Assembly (NCBI GenBank): GCA_050248955.1
Contig: JBFWRK010000020.1
Coordinates: forward strand, 1 to 64,000
Reading direction: 5' to 3'
Source: JBFWRK01 sp050248955
Lineage (GTDB): Bacteria; Actinomycetota; Acidimicrobiia; Acidimicrobiales; Ilumatobacteraceae
DNA length: 64,000 nucleotides
Shown piece by piece: positions 57,524-64,000 of this stretch. The translations under genes were made by a program, and so were the position numbers. Below the pieces are notes generated by a model. It made no database searches and was not told the origin of the DNA. It saw only the letters and a program-made list of their open reading frames with translations. Positions within the stretch are counted from its first letter, which is position 1. Every line of letters begins with the position of its first letter.

Positions 57524-58606
57524 TCACGCATCGGCGAGGATCCGTGCCGCCCGGCGAGACAGCATCCCGATGTTGTCGCCGCGCGTCGCCATCCGCTCGT
57601 CGGTGCTCTCGCCGCGCACGAAGCGCTGGTGCAGCTGCTGGAGGATGACGCAGGTGCGCCAGCAGGCGAACGCCTCGTACCACGGGAACTCGCTGACCTC
57701 GAAGCTGACGCGCTCCGCGTAGCGGGCCACGACGGCTGTCCGATCGGGTAGGCCCAGCGCCTCGAGACCGGGCACGTGGAGCGCCCGGTCGTCGGGCGAG
57801 TCGCCGGGATCGGGCCAGTAGTTGAGCAACGTGCCGAGATCCGCGAGCGGATCGCCGAGCGTGGCCATGTCCCAGTCGAACACCGACGTCACGCGGTCCG
57901 GGTGTCCCGGTGTGAACTGGCAGTTGTCGATCTTGAAGTCGTTGTGGAGGATCGCCGGCGGGGGCGACGTCGGCAGGCGGCGCTCCAACTTCGCGGCCGT
58001 CGCGGTCATCGCGTCGTCGAACTCGTCGGTGGCGACCAGCGCCCAGCGCTTGCGCCAGCCGGCGAGCTGCCGGGCGAGGTACCCGTCGGGCCGGCCGAGA
58101 TCGTCGAGGCCGCAACGTGCGGCGTCGACGTTGTGCAGATCGGCGAGGGCGTCGACCGTCGCCACACCGATCCTCGTGGCCGCGTCCGGGACATCGGCGA
58201 AGCTCGGTGGGAGCACCGCCCAGATCACCTCGCCCCGCCGGTACTCCGAGACGACGAAGTCACTGCCGACGACGCTGTGGTCGTCGCAGATCAAGTACGC
58301 CCGAGGGGCGCGGTCGTACTCCTGCCACAGCCTCGACAGGACCTTGAACTCGCGTCGCATGTCGTGCGCGCCAGGCGCGATGACCCCGAACGGCGGGCGA
58401 CGCAGGACGAACTGCCGGTCCCCGAACCGCAGGAGATATGTGAGGTTCGCCGAACCGTTGGGGAACTGCAGCACGGACAGGTCGGGGTCGGCGTCGAGCC
58501 GCGGCGCGAGGTACTCGGCGAGGCGGTGCCAGTCGAGCTCCTCGCCGGGGCGTACCGGAGCGACCTCGGGAGGTGCCTCGAGCTGCCAGGGTTCCACGAG
58601 GGTCAC
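57524..58606 (-). CDS. APH-type phosphotransferase (ACAD10/11-like)
   Basis: The 360-residue aminoglycoside-phosphotransferase-fold kinase has FPNGSANLTYLLRFGDRQFVLRRPP near 45-70, the catalytic HNDFKIDNCQF and metal-binding FDWDMATLGDPLADL. In ACAD10/11 systems this kinase phosphorylates a 4-hydroxyacyl-CoA so that the partner dehydrogenase can eliminate phosphate. The nearby acyl-CoA dehydrogenase makes that role plausible here. Its GTG overlaps the thiolase stop as GTGA. Confidence 0.92.
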   Translation of the reverse strand: MTLVEPWQLEAPPEVAPVRPGEELDWHRLAEYLAPRLDADPDLSVLQFPNGSANLTYLLRFGDRQFVLRRPPFGVIAPGAHDMRREFKVLSRLWQEYDRAPRAYLICDDHSVVGSDFVVSEYRRGEVIWAVLPPSFADVPDAATRIGVATVDALADLHNVDAARCGLDDLGRPDGYLARQLAGWRKRWALVATDEFDDAMTATAAKLERRLPTSPPPAILHNDFKIDNCQFTPGHPDRVTSVFDWDMATLGDPLADLGTLLNYWPDPGDSPDDRALHVPGLEALGLPDRTAVVARYAERVSFEVSEFPWYEAFACWRTCVILQQLHQRFVRGESTDERMATRGDNIGMLSRRAARILADA

Positions 58607-59748
58607 CGGGTGAGCACCGTGCAGGCGCTAATGCCCGGGGCGCCGTAGACGTGAGTGAACGCGACGCGAGGGTTGCCGGGGACCTGTCGCTCGCCGGCAG
58701 TGCCGCGCAGCTGCACGACGTTCTCGTGCACCTGCCGCAGCCCGGACGCGCCGATCGGCTCACCGTTGGCGAGGCAGCCACCGTCGGTGTTGATCGGCAG
58801 CCTGCCGGCGATCTCCGTCTCCCCCGAGAGGATCAGGTCCGGTTGCTCGCCGTGCTCGCAGAGCCCGGTCTCGGCCATGTGCATCAGCTCGGCACCGGAC
58901 TCCGTGTCCTGGATCTGCGCGACGTCCACGTCCGCCGGCGCGATGCCGGCGGCTTCGAACGCGTCGCGAGCGGCGTGCACCGTCGGACCGTCGCTGCGCT
59001 CCGGAGCGAGCGACGGGCTGAACACCTCGAACGTGCCGTAACGGCGGGATCGCATCACGCACGACTTCAGGTAGACGGGGATGTCGGTGAACCGCGTCGC
59101 GAGATCCGCCCGGCACAGCACGAGCGCGACGGCGCCTTCGGCGGGCGAGCAGAACATGTACTTCGTCAGCGGCGGGCTCACCATGGTCGACGACTCGATC
59201 TCTTCGATGCTCAACGGCTGACGCCGCCAGGCGTTGGGGTTCAGCGCCCCGTTGCGGTACGCCTTCGCCGCGATCGCCGAGAGCACGCCCGGGTCGATGC
59301 CGTGGTCGTGCAGGTAGCGCTGAGCTTTGATGGCGAAGAACTGCGTCGTGAGCATCATCCCCGTCTCGCCGTACCAGTCGCCCAGCCCGTACGTCGCCGG
59401 ATCGGCGTTGAACGCACCGGGCGGGTGCTTGTCGAAGCCGATCGCCATGCCGACCTCGTAGGCGCCCGAGCGAATCGCCCGGTCCGCCATCGCCAGGCTG
59501 CTGCCCCCGGTAGCGCATCCGTTGATCACGTTGACGAACTCGATCCCCGTGAGCCCCAGATCGGCCACGAGCGCGTCCGCGTTGCCGGCAGCAGCGCTGC
59601 CCCCGAACGCGAACTGCACGTCGGACCAGCCGATGCCGGCGTCCTGCAACGCTTGGCGCGCGGCGTACGCGCCCTGCGCGCGCCCGGACACGCCCTCGTG
59701 GCGCCCGAACGGATGCATCCCGATGCCGACGATCGCGACGTCGCTCAC
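58603..59748 (-). CDS. Thiolase-fold lipid-transfer/aldolase-like protein (SCP-x/Ltp2 type)
   Basis: The 381-residue thiolase-superfamily protein has an acyl-accepting cysteine in INGCATGGSSLAMAD near residue 77, GGCLANGEPIGASG and a C-terminal HVYGAPGISACTVLTR. The usual second catalytic cysteine of the CxG motif is displaced (YGAPG). Such proteins pair with DUF35 partners and, in steroid side-chain degradation, form retro-aldolases (Ltp2). The GTG start overlaps the DUF35 gene stop, which supports that pairing. Confidence 0.92.
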   Translation of the reverse strand: MSDVAIVGIGMHPFGRHEGVSGRAQGAYAARQALQDAGIGWSDVQFAFGGSAAAGNADALVADLGLTGIEFVNVINGCATGGSSLAMADRAIRSGAYEVGMAIGFDKHPPGAFNADPATYGLGDWYGETGMMLTTQFFAIKAQRYLHDHGIDPGVLSAIAAKAYRNGALNPNAWRRQPLSIEEIESSTMVSPPLTKYMFCSPAEGAVALVLCRADLATRFTDIPVYLKSCVMRSRRYGTFEVFSPSLAPERSDGPTVHAARDAFEAAGIAPADVDVAQIQDTESGAELMHMAETGLCEHGEQPDLILSGETEIAGRLPINTDGGCLANGEPIGASGLRQVHENVVQLRGTAGERQVPGNPRVAFTHVYGAPGISACTVLTR

Positions 59749-60248
59749 GGTGCCCCCCTCTGCGTGCTCTCGGCATCGGAAGCGCCCAATGCTCGCTGCC
59801 GGCCGACCGGCGCGAACGCGTACGTGAGGACGGGCCCGGATTCGTCACGATGGAGCTGCTCGAGGACGAGCGTCATCTCGTCGCCGACGGCCAGCGAGGT
59901 CGGGCATTCGGTTACGATGCGGCTCTCGACCAACACGCGGTGGTCGAGATCGACGTAGCCGACGGCGTACGGGACGAACGGTCGCTCGTCCGCGCGGAGG
60001 TACGGCGTCTTCGGCGGGAACGCCTGGACGGTGAAGCCCCACAGCGTCCCGGTCCGCGGCAGCGGCACCGTCACCACGTCGTCGCCGGCGCACCGGGGGC
60101 ACGAACGTTGCGCCGGGAACGTCACCGCGTCGCACGCCACGCACCTCGATCCGGCGAGTGCGATCTGGTCACCGGCGACGTCGAACAGCGCCTCGTCGAT
60201 CAGGCGTCCGCCCGTCTGCGCGACATCGGTCGACGACGTGCTCGTCAT
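59745..60248 (-). CDS. DUF35 Zn-ribbon/OB-fold protein
   Basis: The 167-residue protein has a rubredoxin-like zinc ribbon (CVAC...CPRC at about 36-53) and an OB-fold (LWGFTVQAFPPKTPYLRADERPFVPYAVGYVDLD). DUF35 proteins bind the acyl-CoA substrate and complete the active site of a partner thiolase or aldolase. It is the first gene of the operon ending at 54496. GGAG eight bases before the ATG supports the start. The upstream 114 nt hold a TCATGA motif. Confidence 0.93.
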   Translation of the reverse strand: MTSTSSTDVAQTGGRLIDEALFDVAGDQIALAGSRCVACDAVTFPAQRSCPRCAGDDVVTVPLPRTGTLWGFTVQAFPPKTPYLRADERPFVPYAVGYVDLDHRVLVESRIVTECPTSLAVGDEMTLVLEQLHRDESGPVLTYAFAPVGRQRALGASDAESTQRGAP

Positions 60249-60344
60249 CGGATCGTCTCCTCGGCGGTGGTCGTCGACATGCTCACCCCTCACTGTGCTG
60301 CGACGAGCCCACGTTAGCCGTCGTCCGTGCGCACGGTCAACTTT

Positions 60345-60358
60345 CCTCATGATAATTA
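60345..60358. promoter_or_regulatory. TCATGAT site upstream of the DUF35-thiolase operon
   Basis: CCTCATGATAATTA lies in the 114-nt gap between the GntR stop and the DUF35 start, at a position suited to overlap the operon promoter. It shares TCATGAT and the AT-rich right flank with the sites at 61182 and 62959. Confidence 0.5.
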
Positions 60359-60362
60359 CGGG

Positions 60363-61142
60363 TCACTTCCACTCGACGAGATCCGTCATGCGTCCGTCCC
60401 AATGGGCCCGATAGACGGGATCCAGTCCGGCGATGTGGGCGCGCATCGCGTCGTGCGCTCGCTCCGCGTCGCCGGCGAGGATCGCTGCTGCGATCTCGTG
60501 GTGGTCGCAGTCGATCAGCTCGCGGATCTCGAACGGGTCGACGCGGAGCAGCACGTGGGTGCGGACGATGTCAGCGACGGCGAGCGTGATCATCCGCAGG
60601 ATCCGATTGTCGTCCAGCTCGAGGACGGCGAAGTGGAGCGCGTTGGAGTGCTCCATGTACGCGCCCCGGTCGTCGCCGTCGTCGAAGCGCTCCAGGTGCG
60701 GCGCCATCAACGCGGCGACCCGCTCACGGTCGGGGTTCGCGGCCGCGCGGCCCGCCGACGCGGGCTCGAGTGCCTGCCAGCTGCGCATCAGCTCGTCGTA
60801 CGTCGCGCCGGTGAGGTGGAAGTACAACGTCATCGTCCGCGCCAGGTTCGCCGACTCGGCACGCCCGACGATCGGGCCGCCCCCGGGGCCTCGCCTGATG
60901 TGGACGATGCCCTGGGCCTCCAACAGACGGAGCGCCTCGCGCATCGACTCCCGGCTCACGCCGTACTCGTCCAGCAGCTCCGCCTCGAGCGGGAGACGGT
61001 CCCCCGGCCGCAGTCCCCGCGCCACGACGTCGCGCACGATGGCGAACGCGACCCGCTCGGACGTCTTCGAGATCTCGCGCTGGTGGATCAACACGTACGG
61101 CGTGTCCGCGAAGTCCGATCGCTCGCTCGCGCTGTCTGTCAC
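60363..61142 (-). CDS. FadR-subfamily GntR regulator
   Basis: The 259-residue regulator has a GntR winged helix at about residues 27-98 (GLRPGDRLPLEAELLDEYGVSRESMREALRLLEAQGIVHIRRGPGGG). An all-helical FCD effector domain follows, with histidines (HSNALHF, DCDHHEIAAAI) that usually bind metal and ligand. It probably represses the acyl-CoA operon downstream until a CoA thioester or acid binds. The GTG start follows an ATCATGAT palindrome in its own promoter region. Confidence 0.94.
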   Translation of the reverse strand: MTDSASERSDFADTPYVLIHQREISKTSERVAFAIVRDVVARGLRPGDRLPLEAELLDEYGVSRESMREALRLLEAQGIVHIRRGPGGGPIVGRAESANLARTMTLYFHLTGATYDELMRSWQALEPASAGRAAANPDRERVAALMAPHLERFDDGDDRGAYMEHSNALHFAVLELDDNRILRMITLAVADIVRTHVLLRVDPFEIRELIDCDHHEIAAAILAGDAERAHDAMRAHIAGLDPVYRAHWDGRMTDLVEWK

Positions 61143-61181
61143 GGCCGCTTCTTCGCGACGCGGTACGCTGTTCCATAGTTC

Positions 61182-61189
61182 ATCATGAT
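61182..61189. promoter_or_regulatory. ATCATGAT palindrome in the GntR promoter region
   Basis: ATCATGAT followed by ATTTTA lies 40 nt before the GntR start and 80 nt before the divergent SnoaL-like gene. It is a likely autoregulatory operator of the FadR-type protein. Confidence 0.55.
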
Positions 61190-61268
61190 ATTTTAGCCGG
61201 TGTCGATCCGGTCAACCGCCGATCGGCGTGCGATCGTCCGGCGCCGGCGGACAGCGAGGGTTCGCAGC

Positions 61269-61709
61269 ATGAGCGACGACGATGCATCGGCGCTCCGGCG
61301 CCTGATCGAACGGCAGCCGATCGAGGACACGCTCCTGCGATATGGGTCGTCGATCGACGACCAGGACTTCGCCACGCTGCGCGCACTTCTCTGCGACGAC
61401 GTCCACGCTCGGTACGGCGACACCGTCATCGACGGCGCCGACGCCGTGGTCGCGTGGATCGTCGCTGCCACGGCGGCTCGCTCGTGGTCGCACCACTTCC
61501 TGTCGGTGTACCGCGTCGACTTCCTCGACGACACGACCGCCACTGCGCTCACCTACCACACATCGCACCACGTCGCGCGGGCCACGCCCGATCGGTGCGC
61601 GCGGACGGTCGCCCGGTACGTCGACACCGTCCGCCGGGTCGACGGCGCGTGGAAGATCGCCGCGAAGGTGATGCACGTCGGCTGGACCGGCGACGCCGTC
61701 AGCCGATGA
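61269..61709 (+). CDS. SnoaL/NTF2-like protein
   Basis: The 146-residue cone-shaped NTF2-like fold starts ALRRLIERQPIEDTLLRYGSSIDDQDFATLRALLCDDVHARYG. It ends RVDGAWKIAAKVMHVGW, typical of SnoaL polyketide-cyclase or steroid-isomerase relatives and ring-hydroxylating beta-like proteins. It may bind or isomerise a pathway intermediate. It diverges from the GntR gene and overlaps the convergent CoA-transferase gene by 11 nt. Confidence 0.9.
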   Translation: MSDDDASALRRLIERQPIEDTLLRYGSSIDDQDFATLRALLCDDVHARYGDTVIDGADAVVAWIVAATAARSWSHHFLSVYRVDFLDDTTATALTYHTSHHVARATPDRCARTVARYVDTVRRVDGAWKIAAKVMHVGWTGDAVSR

Positions 61710-62916
61710 CACCCTCGTAGCGAAGGCGCGCGATCGTCGCGCGGTCCACCCCGAGCGTGCCGAGCACGCTGTCGGTGTCCGCGCCGTGCCGCGGGGCCTT
61801 CCCCAGGACCGCGGCCTCCTGGTCGAACTGCGCGGGCGCAGGCACGAGGACGACCGTGCCGCCGTCACCGTGCTCGATCCGCTGCACATAGCCGTTCGCG
61901 CGTGCCTGCTGGTCGTGCTGCAGCTCACCGGGGCTGCGCAGCACGTCCCACTGCCCGCTCTGCTGCGAGAGGAGCGTGCACCACTCGTCGAGCGTGCGCT
62001 CCGCGAACAGCTCGTCGAGCATCGCAATGCACGCCGCGGCGTTGCGCGCCCGGGCCTCGCTGTCGGTGAAGCGCTCGTCGACGAGCCAGTCGACCTTGTC
62101 CACGAGGACACAGAACTCCGGCCAATAGCGGTCCGCCTGCATGAACCCGAGGGCGACGAAGTGACCGTCCTTGGTGCGGTACTGGTTCACGAGGGGGTTG
62201 TTCGCCGCGAGGTGGTGCTGACGCGGCAGGTCCTCGACGTCGAGCACGCTCGTGCCGGAGATCGCCATGCCCATCGCCCACAGCCCCGCCGACAGCAACG
62301 AGACGTCGACGACCGTTCCCCGCCCGGTGCGCTCCCGCTGGAACAACGCCGTCCCGATGGCCCCGGCGAGCGCGCTGCCCGACTGCAGGTCGCCGAAGCC
62401 GGGCCCCGGCATCGACAGCGGATAGTCGGAACCCGGCGGTGTGACGCCGATCGCGGCACCGGCACGACCCCAGTAGGTGACGCCGTCGAACCCGCCACGC
62501 TCCGCTTCCGCACCACTCGGCCCGTTGGCGCTGCCGCGGCCGTACACGACGCGCGGGTTCCGCGCCATCACGTCGTCGGGCTCGATGCGCAGCTTGCGCC
62601 GGACGGCGGGCAGGAAGTTCGTGAGGAAGACGTCCGATCCCTCGACGAGCCGCATGAGCAGCTCGCGGCCCTCCGGACGGGCGATGTCGAGCGAGACGGT
62701 GCGCTTGCCGCGATTCACCGCTTCCCACAGATGCGACACGCCGTTGACCTTCGCGGGCACCCCCCACGCTGCGGTGTGACGCGCCGGATCACCGAAGCGA
62801 GGGTGCTCGACCTTGATCACGTCTGCACCCCAGTCACCGAGGATCGCGGCGGCGGCTGGCACGAAGACGTAGCTCGCGAGCTCGACGACCCGGACACCCT
62901 CGAGTGGCTTGGTCAT
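61699..62916 (-). CDS. CaiB/BaiF family CoA-transferase
   Basis: The 405-residue class III CoA-transferase begins TKPLEGVRVVELASYVFVPAAAAILGDWGADVIKVEHP. It has ANRGKRTVSLDI-like VNRGKRTVSLDIARPEGREL, PGPGFGDLQSGSALAGAIGTALF and VSLLSAGLWAMG. The catalytic Asp is expected in the GFGD segment. It loads CoA onto a carboxylic acid from a donor thioester, which would feed the neighbouring acyl-CoA operon. An ATCATGAT motif lies 43 nt upstream. Confidence 0.95.
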   Translation of the reverse strand: MTKPLEGVRVVELASYVFVPAAAAILGDWGADVIKVEHPRFGDPARHTAAWGVPAKVNGVSHLWEAVNRGKRTVSLDIARPEGRELLMRLVEGSDVFLTNFLPAVRRKLRIEPDDVMARNPRVVYGRGSANGPSGAEAERGGFDGVTYWGRAGAAIGVTPPGSDYPLSMPGPGFGDLQSGSALAGAIGTALFQRERTGRGTVVDVSLLSAGLWAMGMAISGTSVLDVEDLPRQHHLAANNPLVNQYRTKDGHFVALGFMQADRYWPEFCVLVDKVDWLVDERFTDSEARARNAAACIAMLDELFAERTLDEWCTLLSQQSGQWDVLRSPGELQHDQQARANGYVQRIEHGDGGTVVLVPAPAQFDQEAAVLGKAPRHGADTDSVLGTLGVDRATIARLRYEGVIG

Positions 62917-62957
62917 GATCGCTGCACGTGCGGTTCAGTCATTCGACGGGTCCTAAA

Positions 62958-62967
62958 CATCATGATG
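62958..62967. promoter_or_regulatory. CATCATGATG palindrome upstream of the CoA-transferase gene
   Basis: A 10-nt perfect palindrome with AT-rich flank (ATTATG) lies about 42 nt before the CaiB start, between it and the ABC permease stop. It is the most symmetric of the four TCATGA-containing sites in this region. Confidence 0.6.
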
Positions 62968-63017
62968 ATTATGGCGGCACGGCCCGCGACGTGTCAACGG
63001 CGCACGCCCGGGCGCCG

Positions 63018-64000
63018 TCACAACTTGTCGAAGATCTCCGAGCCACCGAGGAGCACGGCGAGGAACACCCCGGCCATTGTCACGCCCGTCATCACGAGGG
63101 CGATCGCCGCCACGGTGGGGTACGACCCACTGACCCACTGGTCGTACAGCACCGTGCCCATCACCTGGGTCGTCGGCGCGCGCACGAGGAGCGACGCGGA
63201 GAACTCGTGGGTCAGCAGCACGAACATCAACGCCGCCGCGCCGCCGATCGTCGAGCGCAGCAGGGGGACGATGATCTGCAGGTTCGTGCGGATCGCGCCG
63301 GCACCGCTGACCCGGGACGCTTCGACGTACGCCTCACCGAGGGCGATCATCCCCGAGAGCAGCATCCGGGTCGCGAACGGCAGCATGAGCGTGACGTACA
63401 CGAGGATGATCACCCAACGCGTGCCGTAGAGGATGAACGGCTCCTGGGTGTACGCGAGCAGGAAGCCGACGCCGAACACGACGGCCGGCACACCCAGCGG
63501 CAACGTGACGATGAGGTCGATCGCCGACCGCACGACGCGGTACTTGCGCCTCTTCAGGAGCAGTGAGGCGGTGAGGAAGCCGATCGGCAGCACGATGGCG
63601 ACCGCACCGATCGACGCGACGAGGCTCGTGGTGATGGCCCGCGTCACCCCCGGTTGGTCGAAGATGTACCGGAAGTTGTCGAGCGTGAGCTCGTCGAGGT
63701 TGACGTCGGCGGTCCAGAACTTCGAGCAGGCCACAATCGCCAGCGCCGACAGGGGGAGCACCGTGCTCACGAGCCCGTACACGACGATCAGCGCGGCGGC
63801 CGCACGCGACGGCCTGGTGTTGGAGCGGAACGCCTTGCCGCCATGGGTGACGAAGCGTGTCCGGTCGCCGAGGATCACGCGCTGCACGATCACCACCGCG
63901 ATGCCGAAGACCAGCAGCGGCGAGCCGATCGCCGCCGCGGTGGCGTAGTCGACAGGGATCTGCGCGACCGAGAAGTACATGTCGGTGGTCAGCACGCGGA
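63018..64000 (-). CDS. ABC transporter permease, iron/polyamine (FbpB/PotB-C) type, truncated by window end
   Basis: The visible 325 residues are the C-terminal portion of a permease. A helix near LVFGIAVVIVQRVIL and a cytoplasmic stretch come first. A complete transport domain with about six helices follows, with the ATPase-contact loop GEAYVEASRVSGAGAIRTNLQIIVPLL. FbpB-type proteins often carry two such domains in one chain, so the first is probably beyond base 64000, and an in-frame ATG at 63995 is not the true start. The spermidine/iron-type ATPase at 52.2 kb is a plausible partner. Confidence 0.9.
   Translation of the reverse strand, partial: RVLTTDMYFSVAQIPVDYATAAAIGSPLLVFGIAVVIVQRVILGDRTRFVTHGGKAFRSNTRPSRAAAALIVVYGLVSTVLPLSALAIVACSKFWTADVNLDELTLDNFRYIFDQPGVTRAITTSLVASIGAVAIVLPIGFLTASLLLKRRKYRVVRSAIDLIVTLPLGVPAVVFGVGFLLAYTQEPFILYGTRWVIILVYVTLMLPFATRMLLSGMIALGEAYVEASRVSGAGAIRTNLQIIVPLLRSTIGGAAALMFVLLTHEFSASLLVRAPTTQVMGTVLYDQWVSGSYPTVAAIALVMTGVTMAGVFLAVLLGGSEIFDKL

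Overview
The window is GC-rich throughout, with GTG starts, apparently leaderless promoters and stop/start overlaps at most operon junctions. This points to an actinobacterium. The gene content suggests a free-living Acidimicrobiia/Ilumatobacter-like lineage: a halohydrin dehalogenase, a WS/DGAT acyltransferase, F420/deazaflavin-type oxidoreductases, SCO6745-family and DUF35/thiolase genes, and a stand-alone HMG-CoA reductase. The lineage is inferred from gene content; no rRNA is present to confirm it.

Layout. 1-2.1 kb: a sparse stretch with a MntA/HepT-type toxin-antitoxin pair, a possible decayed PQQ-repeat gene and a tRNA-Cys with a strong terminator. 2.2-7.4 kb: a halohydrin dehalogenase (+) facing a minus-strand operon of iron alcohol dehydrogenase, mandelate-racemase-family enolase, TetR regulator and thioesterase. 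7.5-10.3 kb: WS/DGAT acyltransferase overlapping an FAD amine oxidoreductase. 10.4-19.7 kb (-): a dipeptide-type ABC importer (SBP, two permeases, fused double ATPase) in one operon with a non-pyrrolysine MttB-family methyltransferase and a DgcA/HpbA-like Old Yellow Enzyme demethylase. 19.9-27 kb: desaturase and its divergent XRE-type regulator around a perfect 30-nt palindrome, two AI-2E exporters, a 2OG-Fe(II) oxygenase and a Thr-rich surface protein. 27-28.1 kb: MazEF-like pair and a deazaflavin-type reductase.

28.3-36.5 kb (+): a tightly coupled operon of a second MttB-family protein, a dimethylglycine/sarcosine dehydrogenase-like FAD-GcvT protein and four heterotetrameric sarcosine oxidase-like subunits in the order alpha, gamma, beta, delta. 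The alpha subunit is compact and keeps cysteine sets for two iron-sulfur clusters. With the 10-20 kb operon this looks like an aerobic uptake and stepwise N-demethylation route for methylated amines (betaine type) feeding tetrahydrofolate C1 metabolism. No corrinoid protein is seen near either MttB homologue, so the methyl acceptor is open.

36.6-43.3 kb: nitronate monooxygenase, VOC proteins, branched-chain 2-oxoacid dehydrogenase E1a/E1b/E2, a DUF2231 membrane protein and a secreted intradiol-dioxygenase-like lipoprotein. 43.5-51.2 kb: HMG-CoA reductase, YihY protein, two SAM methyltransferases, an OmpR/HK two-component system next to a small secreted Asp/Arg-rich protein, and an SCO6745 protein. 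51.3-64 kb: an ABC ATPase with an SDR, an MDR reductase, a six-gene acyl-CoA catabolic operon (DUF35, thiolase, APH-type kinase, SDR, acyl-CoA dehydrogenase, LLM oxidoreductase), a FadR-like GntR regulator, SnoaL-like protein, CaiB CoA-transferase and an ABC permease running off the window. A TCATGA-centred motif lies upstream of four of these units and may be the GntR operator.

A 38-39-nt palindromic element occurs three times between genes (12.5, 36.5 and 43.5 kb), each time in the same orientation relative to transcription.
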